Shown one piece after another: positions 57,233-64,000 of a DNA stretch of 64,000 bases (position 1 is its first letter; every line of letters starts with the position of its first letter). The stretch is from Streptomyces paludis (lineage in GTDB: Bacteria > Actinomycetota > Actinomycetes > Streptomycetales > Streptomycetaceae), in assembly GCF_003344965.1 (NCBI RefSeq), contig NZ_CP031194.1, forward strand, positions 5,890,001-5,954,000. Reading direction: 5' to 3'. The notes beneath the pieces are model-generated. The model saw only the letters and a program-made list of their open reading frames with translations. It was not told the DNA's origin and did no database searches. The position numbers were made by a program, and so were the translations under genes.

Positions 57233-58516
57233 ATGACACCGAGAAACGGCGACCGCTCCCCGTACAGCGGCCGTTGCCCTCACCGCCTGCTGACCCTGGC
57301 GGCGGTCACCGCGGCCACGGCGCTCACCTATCTGAGCCTGCCGGTGCCGCACGCGGTGGCCGACTCGGCCCAGTGCACCTTCGGCGGCGAGAAGTACGAG
57401 GGCCGGCCCTGGTCACTTCAGCGTGTCCTCCTCGATGAGCTGCGTACCCAGTCGACCGGCAAGGGCGTCCGGGTGGCGGTCATCGACACCGGTGTGGATG
57501 TCAGGAATCCGCAGCTCACAAAGGCCGTTGATACCAAGAGCGGACGGAACTTCCTGCCGAAGGACCTCAAGGACGAGAACGGCCAGAAGATCGCACGCGG
57601 CAAGGAGAACGGCACCACGGACACCGTGGGCCACGGCACCAAGGTCGCCGGCATCATCGCCGCCCGCCCGCTCAAGGGCACCGGATTCGTCGGCCTCGCG
57701 CCAGAGGCCACGATTATCCCCATCCAGCAGAACGACGCCGAGGGCCACGGCACGGTCGAGAAGCTCGTCGAGGCCATCAACTACGCGGTCCAGGCGGGCG
57801 CGGACGTGATCAACATCTCGCAGGACACGGAGAACGCCGTCGAGCCCATTCCGGCGCTGCGCAAGGCGGTGGACGAAGCGCTGGCCCAGGAGGTCGTCAT
57901 CGTCGCCTCGGCGGGCAACGACGGCCTGGGGGGCAACGTCAAGAAGACCTACCCCGCGTCGTTCCCCGGCGTCCTCGCCGTGGCCGCCTCCGACCGTAAC
58001 AACGAGCGCGCCGTCTTCTCCCAGTCCGGCGAGTTCGTCGGCATCGCCGCCCCCGGCGTCGACATGGTCTCGACCGTCCCCGGCGGCGGCCACTGCGCCG
58101 ACAACGGCACCAGCTTCTCCGCGCCCTATGTCGCCGGCGTCGCGGCGCTCATCAAGAGCAAGCACCCCGACTGGACACAGCGGGAGATCGTCGCCCAGAT
58201 GCAGCAGACCGCCGAACGCTCGGTCGCGGGCCACGACCGCCTGGTCGGCTGGGGCGTCATCGACCCCGTACGCGCCCTCACGGAGGACGACAAGCCCATC
58301 GAAAAGCCGGTCCCCCACGAGGGTCTGACCGATGCCGAGGCCCCGACCCCGGCCAAGGTCCACCTGGGGGAGTCCCCGGAAGAACGAACCGCCCGCCTGG
58401 CGACCTACACGGTTGTGGGTGGTGGAGTCCTGGTCGCCGCCATAGCGGGCGGCGGGGTGGCCCTCCGCGACGCACGCCGCCGCACCAGGGGGCCGGACGG
58501 CCGGGTGACCGCGTGA
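57233..58516 (+). CDS. mycP: Mycosin 1 (subtilisin-like ESX protease)
   Basis: A 427-aa membrane-bound S8 protease. Signal sequence HRLLTLAAVTAATALTYLSLPVPHAVA; catalytic triad D85 (VAVIDTGVD), H134 (GHGTKVAG) and S294 (NGTSFSAPYVAG). One C-terminal helix TYTVVGGGVLVAAIAGGGVALRDARRR anchors it. It directly follows eccB, as in mycobacterial ESX loci, where mycosins stabilise the membrane complex and process substrates. ATG at 57233 has AAGGCGGAG; ATG at 57215, overlapping the eccB stop, is the alternative. Confidence 0.93.
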   Translation: MTPRNGDRSPYSGRCPHRLLTLAAVTAATALTYLSLPVPHAVADSAQCTFGGEKYEGRPWSLQRVLLDELRTQSTGKGVRVAVIDTGVDVRNPQLTKAVDTKSGRNFLPKDLKDENGQKIARGKENGTTDTVGHGTKVAGIIAARPLKGTGFVGLAPEATIIPIQQNDAEGHGTVEKLVEAINYAVQAGADVINISQDTENAVEPIPALRKAVDEALAQEVVIVASAGNDGLGGNVKKTYPASFPGVLAVAASDRNNERAVFSQSGEFVGIAAPGVDMVSTVPGGGHCADNGTSFSAPYVAGVAALIKSKHPDWTQREIVAQMQQTAERSVAGHDRLVGWGVIDPVRALTEDDKPIEKPVPHEGLTDAEAPTPAKVHLGESPEERTARLATYTVVGGGVLVAAIAGGGVALRDARRRTRGPDGRVTA

Positions 58517-58571
58517 GAGCCCGGGAGCGCGCTGAAATGCCGCGCTGCGCGGAAACCGTACAGGCTCTCAC
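58513..58571 (+). terminator. Stem-loop overlapping the end of mycP
   Basis: Arms GTGAGAGCC (58513-58521) and GGCTCTCAC (58563-58571) are perfectly complementary, with inner GC pairing. The left arm includes the mycP stop. The remaining gap to 58715 holds a dyad TGGGG-CTGTCAGA-CCCCA (58612-58629) and TAGAGT (58634-58639), a possible -10. Confidence 0.55.
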
Positions 58572-58714
58572 AGATCACGTCGTCCGGAAGGCGCTTGACG
58601 GATAAGACTTTTGGGGCTGTCAGACCCCATGGCTAGAGTGACATGTATGTGGCGAGTGGTGTTCGCATCACCACGGCCACGGTGCGTGTGAAGTAAACGG
58701 GGAGGGTTACGGGG

Positions 58715-59170
58715 ATGCCAGGTCCGGGGAATGGCAGCGACGATGTCAGGCTGCATGTCGAAGCGTTGAAGAAATTCCGCTCACGGGTGGACATACTGCT
58801 GAGAGATCTCCAGGGCAGCGCCGCCGGCAGCACCAAGGTGGCCGCCCAGACGATCTCCCGCTCGTCCCTCAGCGGCCGCAACGTGCCTTTCGCCGAGGCG
58901 GACGGCCTCTACGCGCAGTACAGCCGGGTCCACGAGGCACTCGCCTCGCTGTCCAGGTCCCTCAGCGACCAGATCGAGGTCCTGAGCATCGGCGTACACG
59001 CGGCGGCGGTCGGATTCCACAACGTCGAGGAAGACATCCGCCGGCGGTACGCCACGATCCAGATGCGGATCGACCAGGAGCAGGAAGCGCGCGAGGCTCC
59101 GCAGAACGACGAGCAGCAGCGCACGAGTGACACGTCCGGTGGGTCGTTCGATCCGGGGGAGCCGAAGTGA
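58715..59170 (+). CDS. WXG100-like helical ESX-locus protein
   Basis: A 151-aa helical protein: DDVRLHVEALKKFRSRVDILLRDLQGSAAGSTKVAAQTISRSSL, then VPFAEADGLYAQYSRVHEALASLSRSLSDQIEVLSIGVHAAAVGFHNVEEDIRRRYATIQ. Two long helices match the WXG100 layout but no W-x-G is present, so it is only WXG-like. ATG at 58715 follows GGGAGGG. Its TGA overlaps the GTG of the next gene (GTGA), so the two proteins are made together and may form a pair. Confidence 0.8.
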   Translation: MPGPGNGSDDVRLHVEALKKFRSRVDILLRDLQGSAAGSTKVAAQTISRSSLSGRNVPFAEADGLYAQYSRVHEALASLSRSLSDQIEVLSIGVHAAAVGFHNVEEDIRRRYATIQMRIDQEQEAREAPQNDEQQRTSDTSGGSFDPGEPK

Positions 59171-60846
59171 GTGACGAGAAGACGCAGAGAGCGGACGACA
59201 ACGCACGCGTCGACATCCGCAACAGCCAGATCGACATCGCGCGGAGCATGGCGTCGTCCACTCCCGACTTCTCCGGCGGGGGCCAGGGCCAGGGCCGGGG
59301 CGGCGGGCCGGCCCCGGGGCCGTTCGCCAGTACGAGCTTCGAGGGCCACGACCTGAACGAAATGATCAGCCTGGTCAACAGCGCCAACCACGCCGATCTG
59401 GTCAGCGCGGGCCAGGCCCTCTGGGCGGCGAGGGACGCGCTGAAGGACGCCGCGAGCGAGCTGAAGGACTACGTCGACGCCGTCGACTGGACGGGCCAGG
59501 CCAGCGACTCGTTCGAATCCTTCGGCAAGGCCCTGACCACGCACGCCCTCAGCCTGTCCGACTTCGCCGACGTAGCGGGAACCCAGATCGCGGCGGCGGG
59601 CTCGGGCCTCGCGGAGGTACGCACGGCGATGCCGCCAGGCGACAGCAGGCTCGTCAGGAAAAAAGTCGAAGACTTCCAGATCATCGAGAAGACGAGCACG
59701 AACAAGGACTACGCCGAGGCGGTGAAGGTCGAGGCACATCGCCAGGAGGCCATCAACCAGATGTACCGGCTGGCGTCGTTCTACGCGGTATCGGAGGAGA
59801 CGCTGGCGGCGCAGCAGCCACCGGAGTTCGGGGAGAGGGCGCCGGGGGAGGTGCCTCGGCCTAAGGGCGGTGTGGATCCGGGACCGGGGGCGGCTGCCAG
59901 TGCTCAGGCTGCCGTTTTGCAGGGCGCTGCCACCCCGCAATCAGCTTCAGGCCGTGCGGAAATCGCTGCCGCTGGTGTGCCTCGCAGCGGATCCCCCGAA
60001 TCGGTGCTTGTCAGCAGCCCTGGCAAGGGTATTGATGCGGTTCCGGATGGAACAGGCATCGTGCCCAGAGGCGAAGCCTCGTCTCTTCCCGGCGGGAGTA
60101 CCTCGCTGGAGATCAACAGTGTCGCAGCCCCGGCAAATCCGACTACGAATGCGACTCCTCTGCCGACTTCAACGGCAAACGGTGCGCCAACGTCCGTATC
60201 TGCGCCTGGATTCAGCCCCCCGTATCCCTCTGTCAATCCTGCCCAAGGCGCGGCCGTGCGATCCTCGGGTCCGGCTGGTGCCGCCAGCACGTCAAGGGCA
60301 ACGGGGAGGGCGCCCATTGGCGGGAGTGGTAATTCGGCTGGGGGACGGCCTGGCGTAGCCGGTAGTGGGCCCGTGGGCATGGGGCGCGGCGGTGCGGCGG
60401 GGCAGACACCGGCAGCGGGAAGGCCAGGCCCGGTCGGCCGACAGGGAGTTGTCGGAGGCAGCCCGAGGGCCGCTGGCGGATCCGCCGGCTCGCGAATGCC
60501 GCGAGGAACCGTTGTCGGAGGAGAGGGCAACGCTCTGGGGCGGGCCCCCTCCGGAGGCATCGGTCAGCGTGGAGTCGTCGGTGCGAACCCTGCGAAGGGT
60601 GCGGCACGGCCCGGGGGGAGGGGCACTGCCAGTTCGAACGGGGTGGTCGGTACGCCCCGTGGTGGTTCAAAATCCGGTGCCGGATTTACGCAAGGTGGTG
60701 CGGGTCTGGTACGTGGCCCAGCGGGCCGCAAGGACGACAAGAACGAGCCGGAGTCGACTGGATCGTCGCGTCCTGACTACCTGACAGAAGACGAAGAGAC
60801 GTGGACAGGCAAACGGCGTGGTGCCGTACCGCCGGTGGTCGAATAA
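59167..60846 (+). CDS. ESX effector-like protein with WXG domain, Gly-rich region and YxxxD tail
   Basis: A 559-aa protein. Residues 60-230 are helical with W108-T-G110 in DAVDWTGQASDSFESFGKALTT. Residues about 240-530 are a Gly/Pro/Ser/Ala low-complexity region with GVVG repeats. The end RPDYLTEDEETWTGKRRGAVPPVVE contains Y538-xxx-D542, matching the YxxxD/E type VII signal. Codon use turns noticeably less GC-rich from about 59860. GTG at 59167 overlaps the preceding stop. With the following mycosin it looks like a substrate-protease pair. Function unknown. Confidence 0.82.
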   Translation: MSDEKTQRADDNARVDIRNSQIDIARSMASSTPDFSGGGQGQGRGGGPAPGPFASTSFEGHDLNEMISLVNSANHADLVSAGQALWAARDALKDAASELKDYVDAVDWTGQASDSFESFGKALTTHALSLSDFADVAGTQIAAAGSGLAEVRTAMPPGDSRLVRKKVEDFQIIEKTSTNKDYAEAVKVEAHRQEAINQMYRLASFYAVSEETLAAQQPPEFGERAPGEVPRPKGGVDPGPGAAASAQAAVLQGAATPQSASGRAEIAAAGVPRSGSPESVLVSSPGKGIDAVPDGTGIVPRGEASSLPGGSTSLEINSVAAPANPTTNATPLPTSTANGAPTSVSAPGFSPPYPSVNPAQGAAVRSSGPAGAASTSRATGRAPIGGSGNSAGGRPGVAGSGPVGMGRGGAAGQTPAAGRPGPVGRQGVVGGSPRAAGGSAGSRMPRGTVVGGEGNALGRAPSGGIGQRGVVGANPAKGAARPGGRGTASSNGVVGTPRGGSKSGAGFTQGGAGLVRGPAGRKDDKNEPESTGSSRPDYLTEDEETWTGKRRGAVPPVVE

Positions 60847-60871
60847 GCACAGGAAAGGTGCGGAAGTCAGG

Positions 60872-62137
60872 ATGACGCCAGATACGAGCCGGGTCGTGAA
60901 GCGTAAAACAGCCCGTGGTGTACGGCGCGGGTTGCTCTGCACGCTTGCCGCTGCTGGCGCCTGGAGCGTGGTCATCGCGGGGCTGGCTCCGGCCGCCGTG
61001 GCTGCGGACGATGTGCGGTCGAAGCAGTGGTACCTGGACGTGATGCGTGCCGAGGACATGTGGAAGGTCACCACGGGGGAAGGCATCAAGGTCGCGGTCA
61101 TCGATACCGGCGTCAACGCATCCACCCCTTCATTGAAGGGGCAAGTCTTGAAGGGACTGGACGCAACTGGCGTAGGCAAGGAGACGGACGACTACAACGG
61201 CCACGGTACGACCATGGCTGAGTTGATCGCGGGAACAGGAGAAGGTGGTGGTCTCCAAGGGCTTGCTCCTGGCGCAAAGATCATCCCTATGAGGATCTCT
61301 GATACCGATTTTCAGAATAAGAATGACGTGAACGCACTGGACGCCGAAGACGCAATCATGGCTGCTGCTGATAGCGATGCGCAAATCATCAGCATGTCGT
61401 TCGCCAGTGATTACTCGGCCGGTACGGAGAGAGACGCGGTGAAATATGCGGAGAGCAAGGGGAAGCTATTCTTTGCCGGCGTCGGAAATAACGCAGAAAA
61501 GGGCAACAAGGAGCAGTATCCTGCCGCCTACCCGCAGGTTGTCGGGGTTGCTTCGGCAGACAAGAAGGGTGTTGTTGCGGACTATTCCCGCAATGGAACC
61601 AGTGTGGATATTGCGTCGCCCGGAAATGATATCCCGCGCTGGTGCGACTCAAAATTCAAGAGCTATTGCGATGGAGATGGCGGAACCAGTGCTGCCACCG
61701 CCATCGCTTCCGCTTCCGCCGCTCTTATCTGGTCCGCCCACCCGGACTGGACCGCGAACCAAGTCCTCCGCGTGCTCTTCGAGACTGCCAGTCGCACCTG
61801 GAAAGAGGGCGACCTCAGTAACCATCTCGGCCACGGCCTGATCCGTCCCGGCGTGAATATCCTCCACGGCAAGGGCGACCCGGGCGACCCGGACATCAAC
61901 CCCCTCACCAACAAGAAGACACCCAGCCCCTCGGGCTCACCCACGCCCTCCGCGTCGGAGACCGCGTCGTCCGAGGCGCCCGAGGGCAAGGCGAGCGACA
62001 AGCCGGGCGACAAGGCAGTGGTCGCCGCTACCGACAGCGGCTCGGGCAACGGCGTGCTGATCGCCGGTGTGGCTGTAGGTGTCGCTGTGCTCGCCGGGGG
62101 TGCGTTCGCCGTGATCCGTAGGCGCCGTAGCGCCTGA
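60872..62137 (+). CDS. Mycosin 2 (subtilisin-like protease)
   Basis: A 421-aa S8 protease. Signal sequence RGLLCTLAAAGAWSVVIAGLAPAAVA; triad D78 (VAVIDTGVN), H111 (GHGTTMAEL) and S273 (GGTSAATAI). C-terminal Pro/Ser/Glu linker, then GVLIAGVAVGVAVLAGGAFAVIRRRRSA as membrane anchor. ATG at 60872. The central part (about 61130-61730) has many A/T-ending codons, unlike the flanks and mycosin 1, which suggests a different history. It is not adjacent to eccB, so it is an extra mycosin serving the neighbouring effector-like gene. Confidence 0.9.
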   Translation: MTPDTSRVVKRKTARGVRRGLLCTLAAAGAWSVVIAGLAPAAVAADDVRSKQWYLDVMRAEDMWKVTTGEGIKVAVIDTGVNASTPSLKGQVLKGLDATGVGKETDDYNGHGTTMAELIAGTGEGGGLQGLAPGAKIIPMRISDTDFQNKNDVNALDAEDAIMAAADSDAQIISMSFASDYSAGTERDAVKYAESKGKLFFAGVGNNAEKGNKEQYPAAYPQVVGVASADKKGVVADYSRNGTSVDIASPGNDIPRWCDSKFKSYCDGDGGTSAATAIASASAALIWSAHPDWTANQVLRVLFETASRTWKEGDLSNHLGHGLIRPGVNILHGKGDPGDPDINPLTNKKTPSPSGSPTPSASETASSEAPEGKASDKPGDKAVVAATDSGSGNGVLIAGVAVGVAVLAGGAFAVIRRRRSA

Positions 62138-62198
62138 CGACCGTTCGTTCCCGCTGACGTTCTTCTCGACGGCCACCCGGCGTCGAGACTCATGAACA

Positions 62199-62228
62199 AC
62201 CCGGTGAGACCATCGCCTCACCGGGTTT
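62199..62228 (+). promoter_or_regulatory. Hairpin in the leader of the first WXG100 gene
   Basis: A perfect 11-bp stem AACCCGGTGAG/CTCACCGGGTT (62199-62209 with 62218-62228), 8-nt loop, directly before GAGAGGAAG and the ATG at 62249. It could end the mycosin 2 transcript or protect or regulate the WXG100 mRNA. Confidence 0.6.
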
Positions 62229-62248
62229 CCAGAGAGGAAGCCCATCGC

Positions 62249-62635
62249 ATGACTACACCCGCGCAGAAGGCGAATTCACAGAAGCTCGGCAAGCTTCAGG
62301 AAGAAATCGCCCTGAACTTCGAGGACGTCAAGGGGCAGTTGAAGCAGCTCCAGGCCACCATCGACAGTCTGGAAGGCGCGTGGCAGGGGATCGGCGCCGG
62401 TGCCTTCAACTCGAAGCAGAAGGCGATCAACGACCGCGTGGTGGACCTCGGTCTGCTGCTGGTCAAGTTCCAGAACGCCATTGGCGCTGCCCGGACCATC
62501 AACAGCAACACGGAGCACGACATTGAGGCCGCCCTCCGCGGTATCAATGTGGACGAGAGCGGCTCGGGCAGCGCAGCCGCCGCCGGCGGCGGATCTGCTC
62601 AGACGACGCGGATCTCAAGCCTCAACAGCTTCTGA
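62249..62635 (+). CDS. WXG100-family ESX protein (EsxB-like)
   Basis: A 128-aa secreted-type protein. Two helices around W45-Q-G47 (LEGAWQGIGAGAFNSKQKAIND) match WXG100 proteins, and a Gly/Ser/Ala tail follows (about 104-128). No YxxxD/E is present, so it would depend on a partner for export. ATG at 62249 has GAGGAAG. It precedes the second WXG100 gene by 97 bp, and the two would form an Esx heterodimer. Confidence 0.9.
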   Translation: MTTPAQKANSQKLGKLQEEIALNFEDVKGQLKQLQATIDSLEGAWQGIGAGAFNSKQKAINDRVVDLGLLLVKFQNAIGAARTINSNTEHDIEAALRGINVDESGSGSAAAAGGGSAQTTRISSLNSF

Positions 62636-62732
62636 TCCTCGTCCCCTTGCGATCGCGCGCTCTTCCGCACCCGCGTCCGCGCGCGCACCCGCACGTAATC
62701 GGTAAGCCACACACATCTCGCTGGAGGAATTC

Positions 62733-63029
62733 ATGGCAGACGACGGCACGATGATCGTCACTTACGGCTCGCTGGACCAGGCGGCCGGCTCCATCAGGGA
62801 GCAGGCGAAGAAGCTCGGGATGACGCTGGACGCCATCAAGGCGCAGATCCAGTCCGTCGCCGACGTCTGGGAGGGTGAGGCCAAGCAGGCGTACCACCAG
62901 GAGCAGGCCAAGTGGGACAAGGACGCCGCCGAGATCCAGGCCAACCTCGCCAAGATCGCGACCGCGGTCGATGACGCGAATGTCGCCTACCGCAGTGGGG
63001 ACAAGCGGGCGGCCGCGAACTTCCACTGA
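62733..63029 (+). CDS. WXG100-family ESX protein (EsxA-like)
   Basis: A 98-aa protein of classical WXG100 length: helix 1 (10-42), W46-E-G48 turn, helix 2 (50-85), then Y86-RSG-D90, the YxxxD/E type VII export signal. ATG at 62733 is preceded by GGAGG. It is the likely partner of the preceding EsxB-like protein. In Streptomyces, Esx proteins affect sporulation. A terminator follows 44 bp after its stop. Confidence 0.93.
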   Translation: MADDGTMIVTYGSLDQAAGSIREQAKKLGMTLDAIKAQIQSVADVWEGEAKQAYHQEQAKWDKDAAEIQANLAKIATAVDDANVAYRSGDKRAAANFH

Positions 63030-63073
63030 GCCGGTCTTGAGGCCGGACCGAGCGCTTTAGTAGGTGATCGACC

Positions 63074-63112
63074 AGAAGAGGTGGGCACGCACGGGAGGTG
63101 CCCACCTCTTCT
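63074..63112. terminator. Bidirectional terminator after the esx genes
   Basis: A perfect 15-bp stem (63074-63088 with 63098-63112), 9-nt loop, followed by GTTTCCCT. It separates the plus-strand esx genes from the convergent lipoprotein gene. Confidence 0.9.
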
Positions 63113-63133
63113 GTTTCCCTCACAGGAATTTAT

Positions 63134-63733
63134 TCATGGCTTCGCTGTGCACCCCATGGCGGCGAATCCGGTGGGGAGGTACGCGGTGGCGAAGGACTCC
63201 AGATCCTTGCGCTGCCCGTCCGAGCCATTTCCGGTAACCGACTCGATATCCAGTATGTACTGGTTGGCATTCTTCTTCTCGGTGCAGGTGGTTGCCAGCA
63301 GCAGGGCGCTGTCGGAGACCACCGCGTCTTCTCCGATGCCAATTTTTTCGGGGTCTCGGAATTTCCCGGTCCGCTGCGTGGCGAAATCCATGACGTCAAA
63401 TTTTTCCTGGTTCTTGAATTCTTTGACGTACAGTGCCGGCTTCTTGTCGACGGAGATTTCGCAGACGGAGGAGGAGCTGTCGGAGTCGTGCTTCTCCGCG
63501 AACTCGCTGCCCGACGGCAGAAGAGGCTTCAGCTTCGCCGGCTCGATCGCGCGGCCGCATATCTTCTGAGGGAGCGTGTAATCGTCCGCTTGAGTGCATG
63601 CCGATACGGCCAGCAGCGGGGCGATGACGGCCAGCGGGCCCAGGCCACGCAGGATCAGGCCGCGCAGGTTCAGGCGGCCCAGGTTCAGGCGGCCCAGAAT
63701 CATGCGGCGCAGGATCGTTCGCGTCGAGATCAT
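63134..63733 (-). CDS. Putative lipoprotein of the ESX locus
   Basis: A 199-aa lipoprotein. The long N-region has a five-residue periodicity (RMILG RLNLG RLNLR GLILR GLGPL, a pentapeptide-like repeat encoded by a 15-bp tandem DNA repeat), then AVIAPLLAVSAC with a lipobox Cys. The mature part has four or more Cys residues (ICGRAIEP, SSVCEISVD, ATTCTEKKN, MGCTAKP), probably in disulphides. Codon use is less GC-rich than average. ATG at 63733 overlaps the TGA of the upstream gene (ATGA). Resembles DUF3558-type lipoproteins only loosely. Confidence 0.78.
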   Translation of the reverse strand: MISTRTILRRMILGRLNLGRLNLRGLILRGLGPLAVIAPLLAVSACTQADDYTLPQKICGRAIEPAKLKPLLPSGSEFAEKHDSDSSSSVCEISVDKKPALYVKEFKNQEKFDVMDFATQRTGKFRDPEKIGIGEDAVVSDSALLLATTCTEKKNANQYILDIESVTGNGSDGQRKDLESFATAYLPTGFAAMGCTAKP

Positions 63734-64000
63734 TGCGGTGCGATTCCCGCTTTCCTGTTCGCCGTGCTGTTCCCGTTGAACGCCGAGTTCCCGATGGAGT
63801 CCTGGCGCAGGTATTTGTTTCCGTCTTCCGCCAGCCGGTGGTCCGGATTCGCCTTGGCCCACTCGTCCGCCAAGGAGGCCAGGTAGTTCTGGCGGGACGT
63901 GAAGTTGTTGCTGTTGTCGATCGCGTTCTTGTCGTCGATCCGGCCCTGCTCCTCAAGCTGCCAGGCATAGGCTGCCGCGTCCACGCCACGCTGGATCGCG
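63730..64000 (-). CDS. Hypothetical protein, N-terminal part beyond the window
   Basis: The visible part is the last 89 codons: AIQRGVDAAAYAWQLEEQGRIDDKNA, SNNFTSRQNYLASLADEWAKANPDH, and an Asn/Ser/Gly-rich end. A GTG at 63984 could be a start, but the frame stays open to the edge and looks coding, so I treat it as truncated. It overlaps the lipoprotein gene (ATGA) and is part of the ESX locus. Family unknown. Confidence 0.65.
   Translation of the reverse strand, partial: AIQRGVDAAAYAWQLEEQGRIDDKNAIDNSNNFTSRQNYLASLADEWAKANPDHRLAEDGNKYLRQDSIGNSAFNGNSTANRKAGIAPQ

Noticed and set aside
60872..62137. Mycosin 2 as a decayed duplicate of mycosin 1
   Set aside because: The Asp-His-Ser triad, signal peptide and membrane anchor are intact and the sequence differs widely from mycosin 1.

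Overview
This window is a stretch of a Streptomyces-type actinobacterial chromosome. Base composition is very GC-rich with G/C at nearly every third codon position, many genes start with GTG, and the gene order dxr-rseP-ispG-(GNATs)-proS ... rimP-nusA-rnpM-infB-DUF503-rbfA-truB-ribF followed by a type VII (ESX) secretion locus is, as I know it, the Streptomyces core arrangement. The left half is mostly catabolism, the middle is essential information-processing and isoprenoid genes, and the right end is a secretion and development locus.

Region by region. 1-3.2 kb: a glycerophosphodiesterase (cut by the window edge) coupled to a COG1816 deaminase that is probably a menaquinone-pathway 6-aminodeoxyfutalosine deaminase, then a DUF4190 membrane protein and a NADAR protein whose stop codons share one CTAG. 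3.3-20.8 kb: a polyamine/GABA module, made of an aldehyde dehydrogenase, a complete PotDABC-type importer, a FAD amine oxidase, gabT, a PucR-type regulator and a second aldehyde dehydrogenase, with a hypothetical protein, a PAP2 phosphatase and a membrane P-loop ATPase interspersed. Between pucR and the second dehydrogenase is the most unusual element of the window: 60 perfect head-to-tail copies of a 14-bp unit plus one 7-bp half unit (18327-19173). 21-24.7 kb: a long acyl-CoA dehydrogenase, a zinc-ribbon protein and a lipoprotein.

24.9-32.5 kb: dxr overlapping rseP, a clear terminator, ispG, two GNAT proteins and proS. 32.6-34.7 kb (minus strand): an aminoglycoside-phosphotransferase-like protein that has lost its catalytic residues, a ferritin-like DUF4439 protein and a lipoprotein. 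34.9-42.1 kb: the rimP-nusA-rnpM-infB-DUF503-rbfA-truB transcription/translation cluster, with three overlapping micro-ORFs and a hairpin immediately before infB. 42.3-43.3 kb: ribF. 43.5-49.2 kb (minus strand): a translationally coupled five-gene peptide ABC transporter whose binding protein has a C-terminal membrane anchor.

49.4-64 kb: an ESX/type VII locus with an EspI-like ATPase, a DUF397 protein that may be BldB, an unknown protein, EccE, EccB, mycosin 1, two WXG-like/effector-like proteins, mycosin 2, two WXG100 proteins, a lipoprotein and a truncated unknown gene. EccC and EccD are not seen, so the locus must continue to the right or be completed elsewhere. The stretch from about 59.9 to 61.8 kb is visibly less GC-rich than its surroundings, which suggests replacement of an effector/protease cassette. 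Starts were chosen from visible ribosome binding sites, codon usage and overlaps. No tRNA, rRNA, CRISPR array, insertion sequence or origin was recognised.
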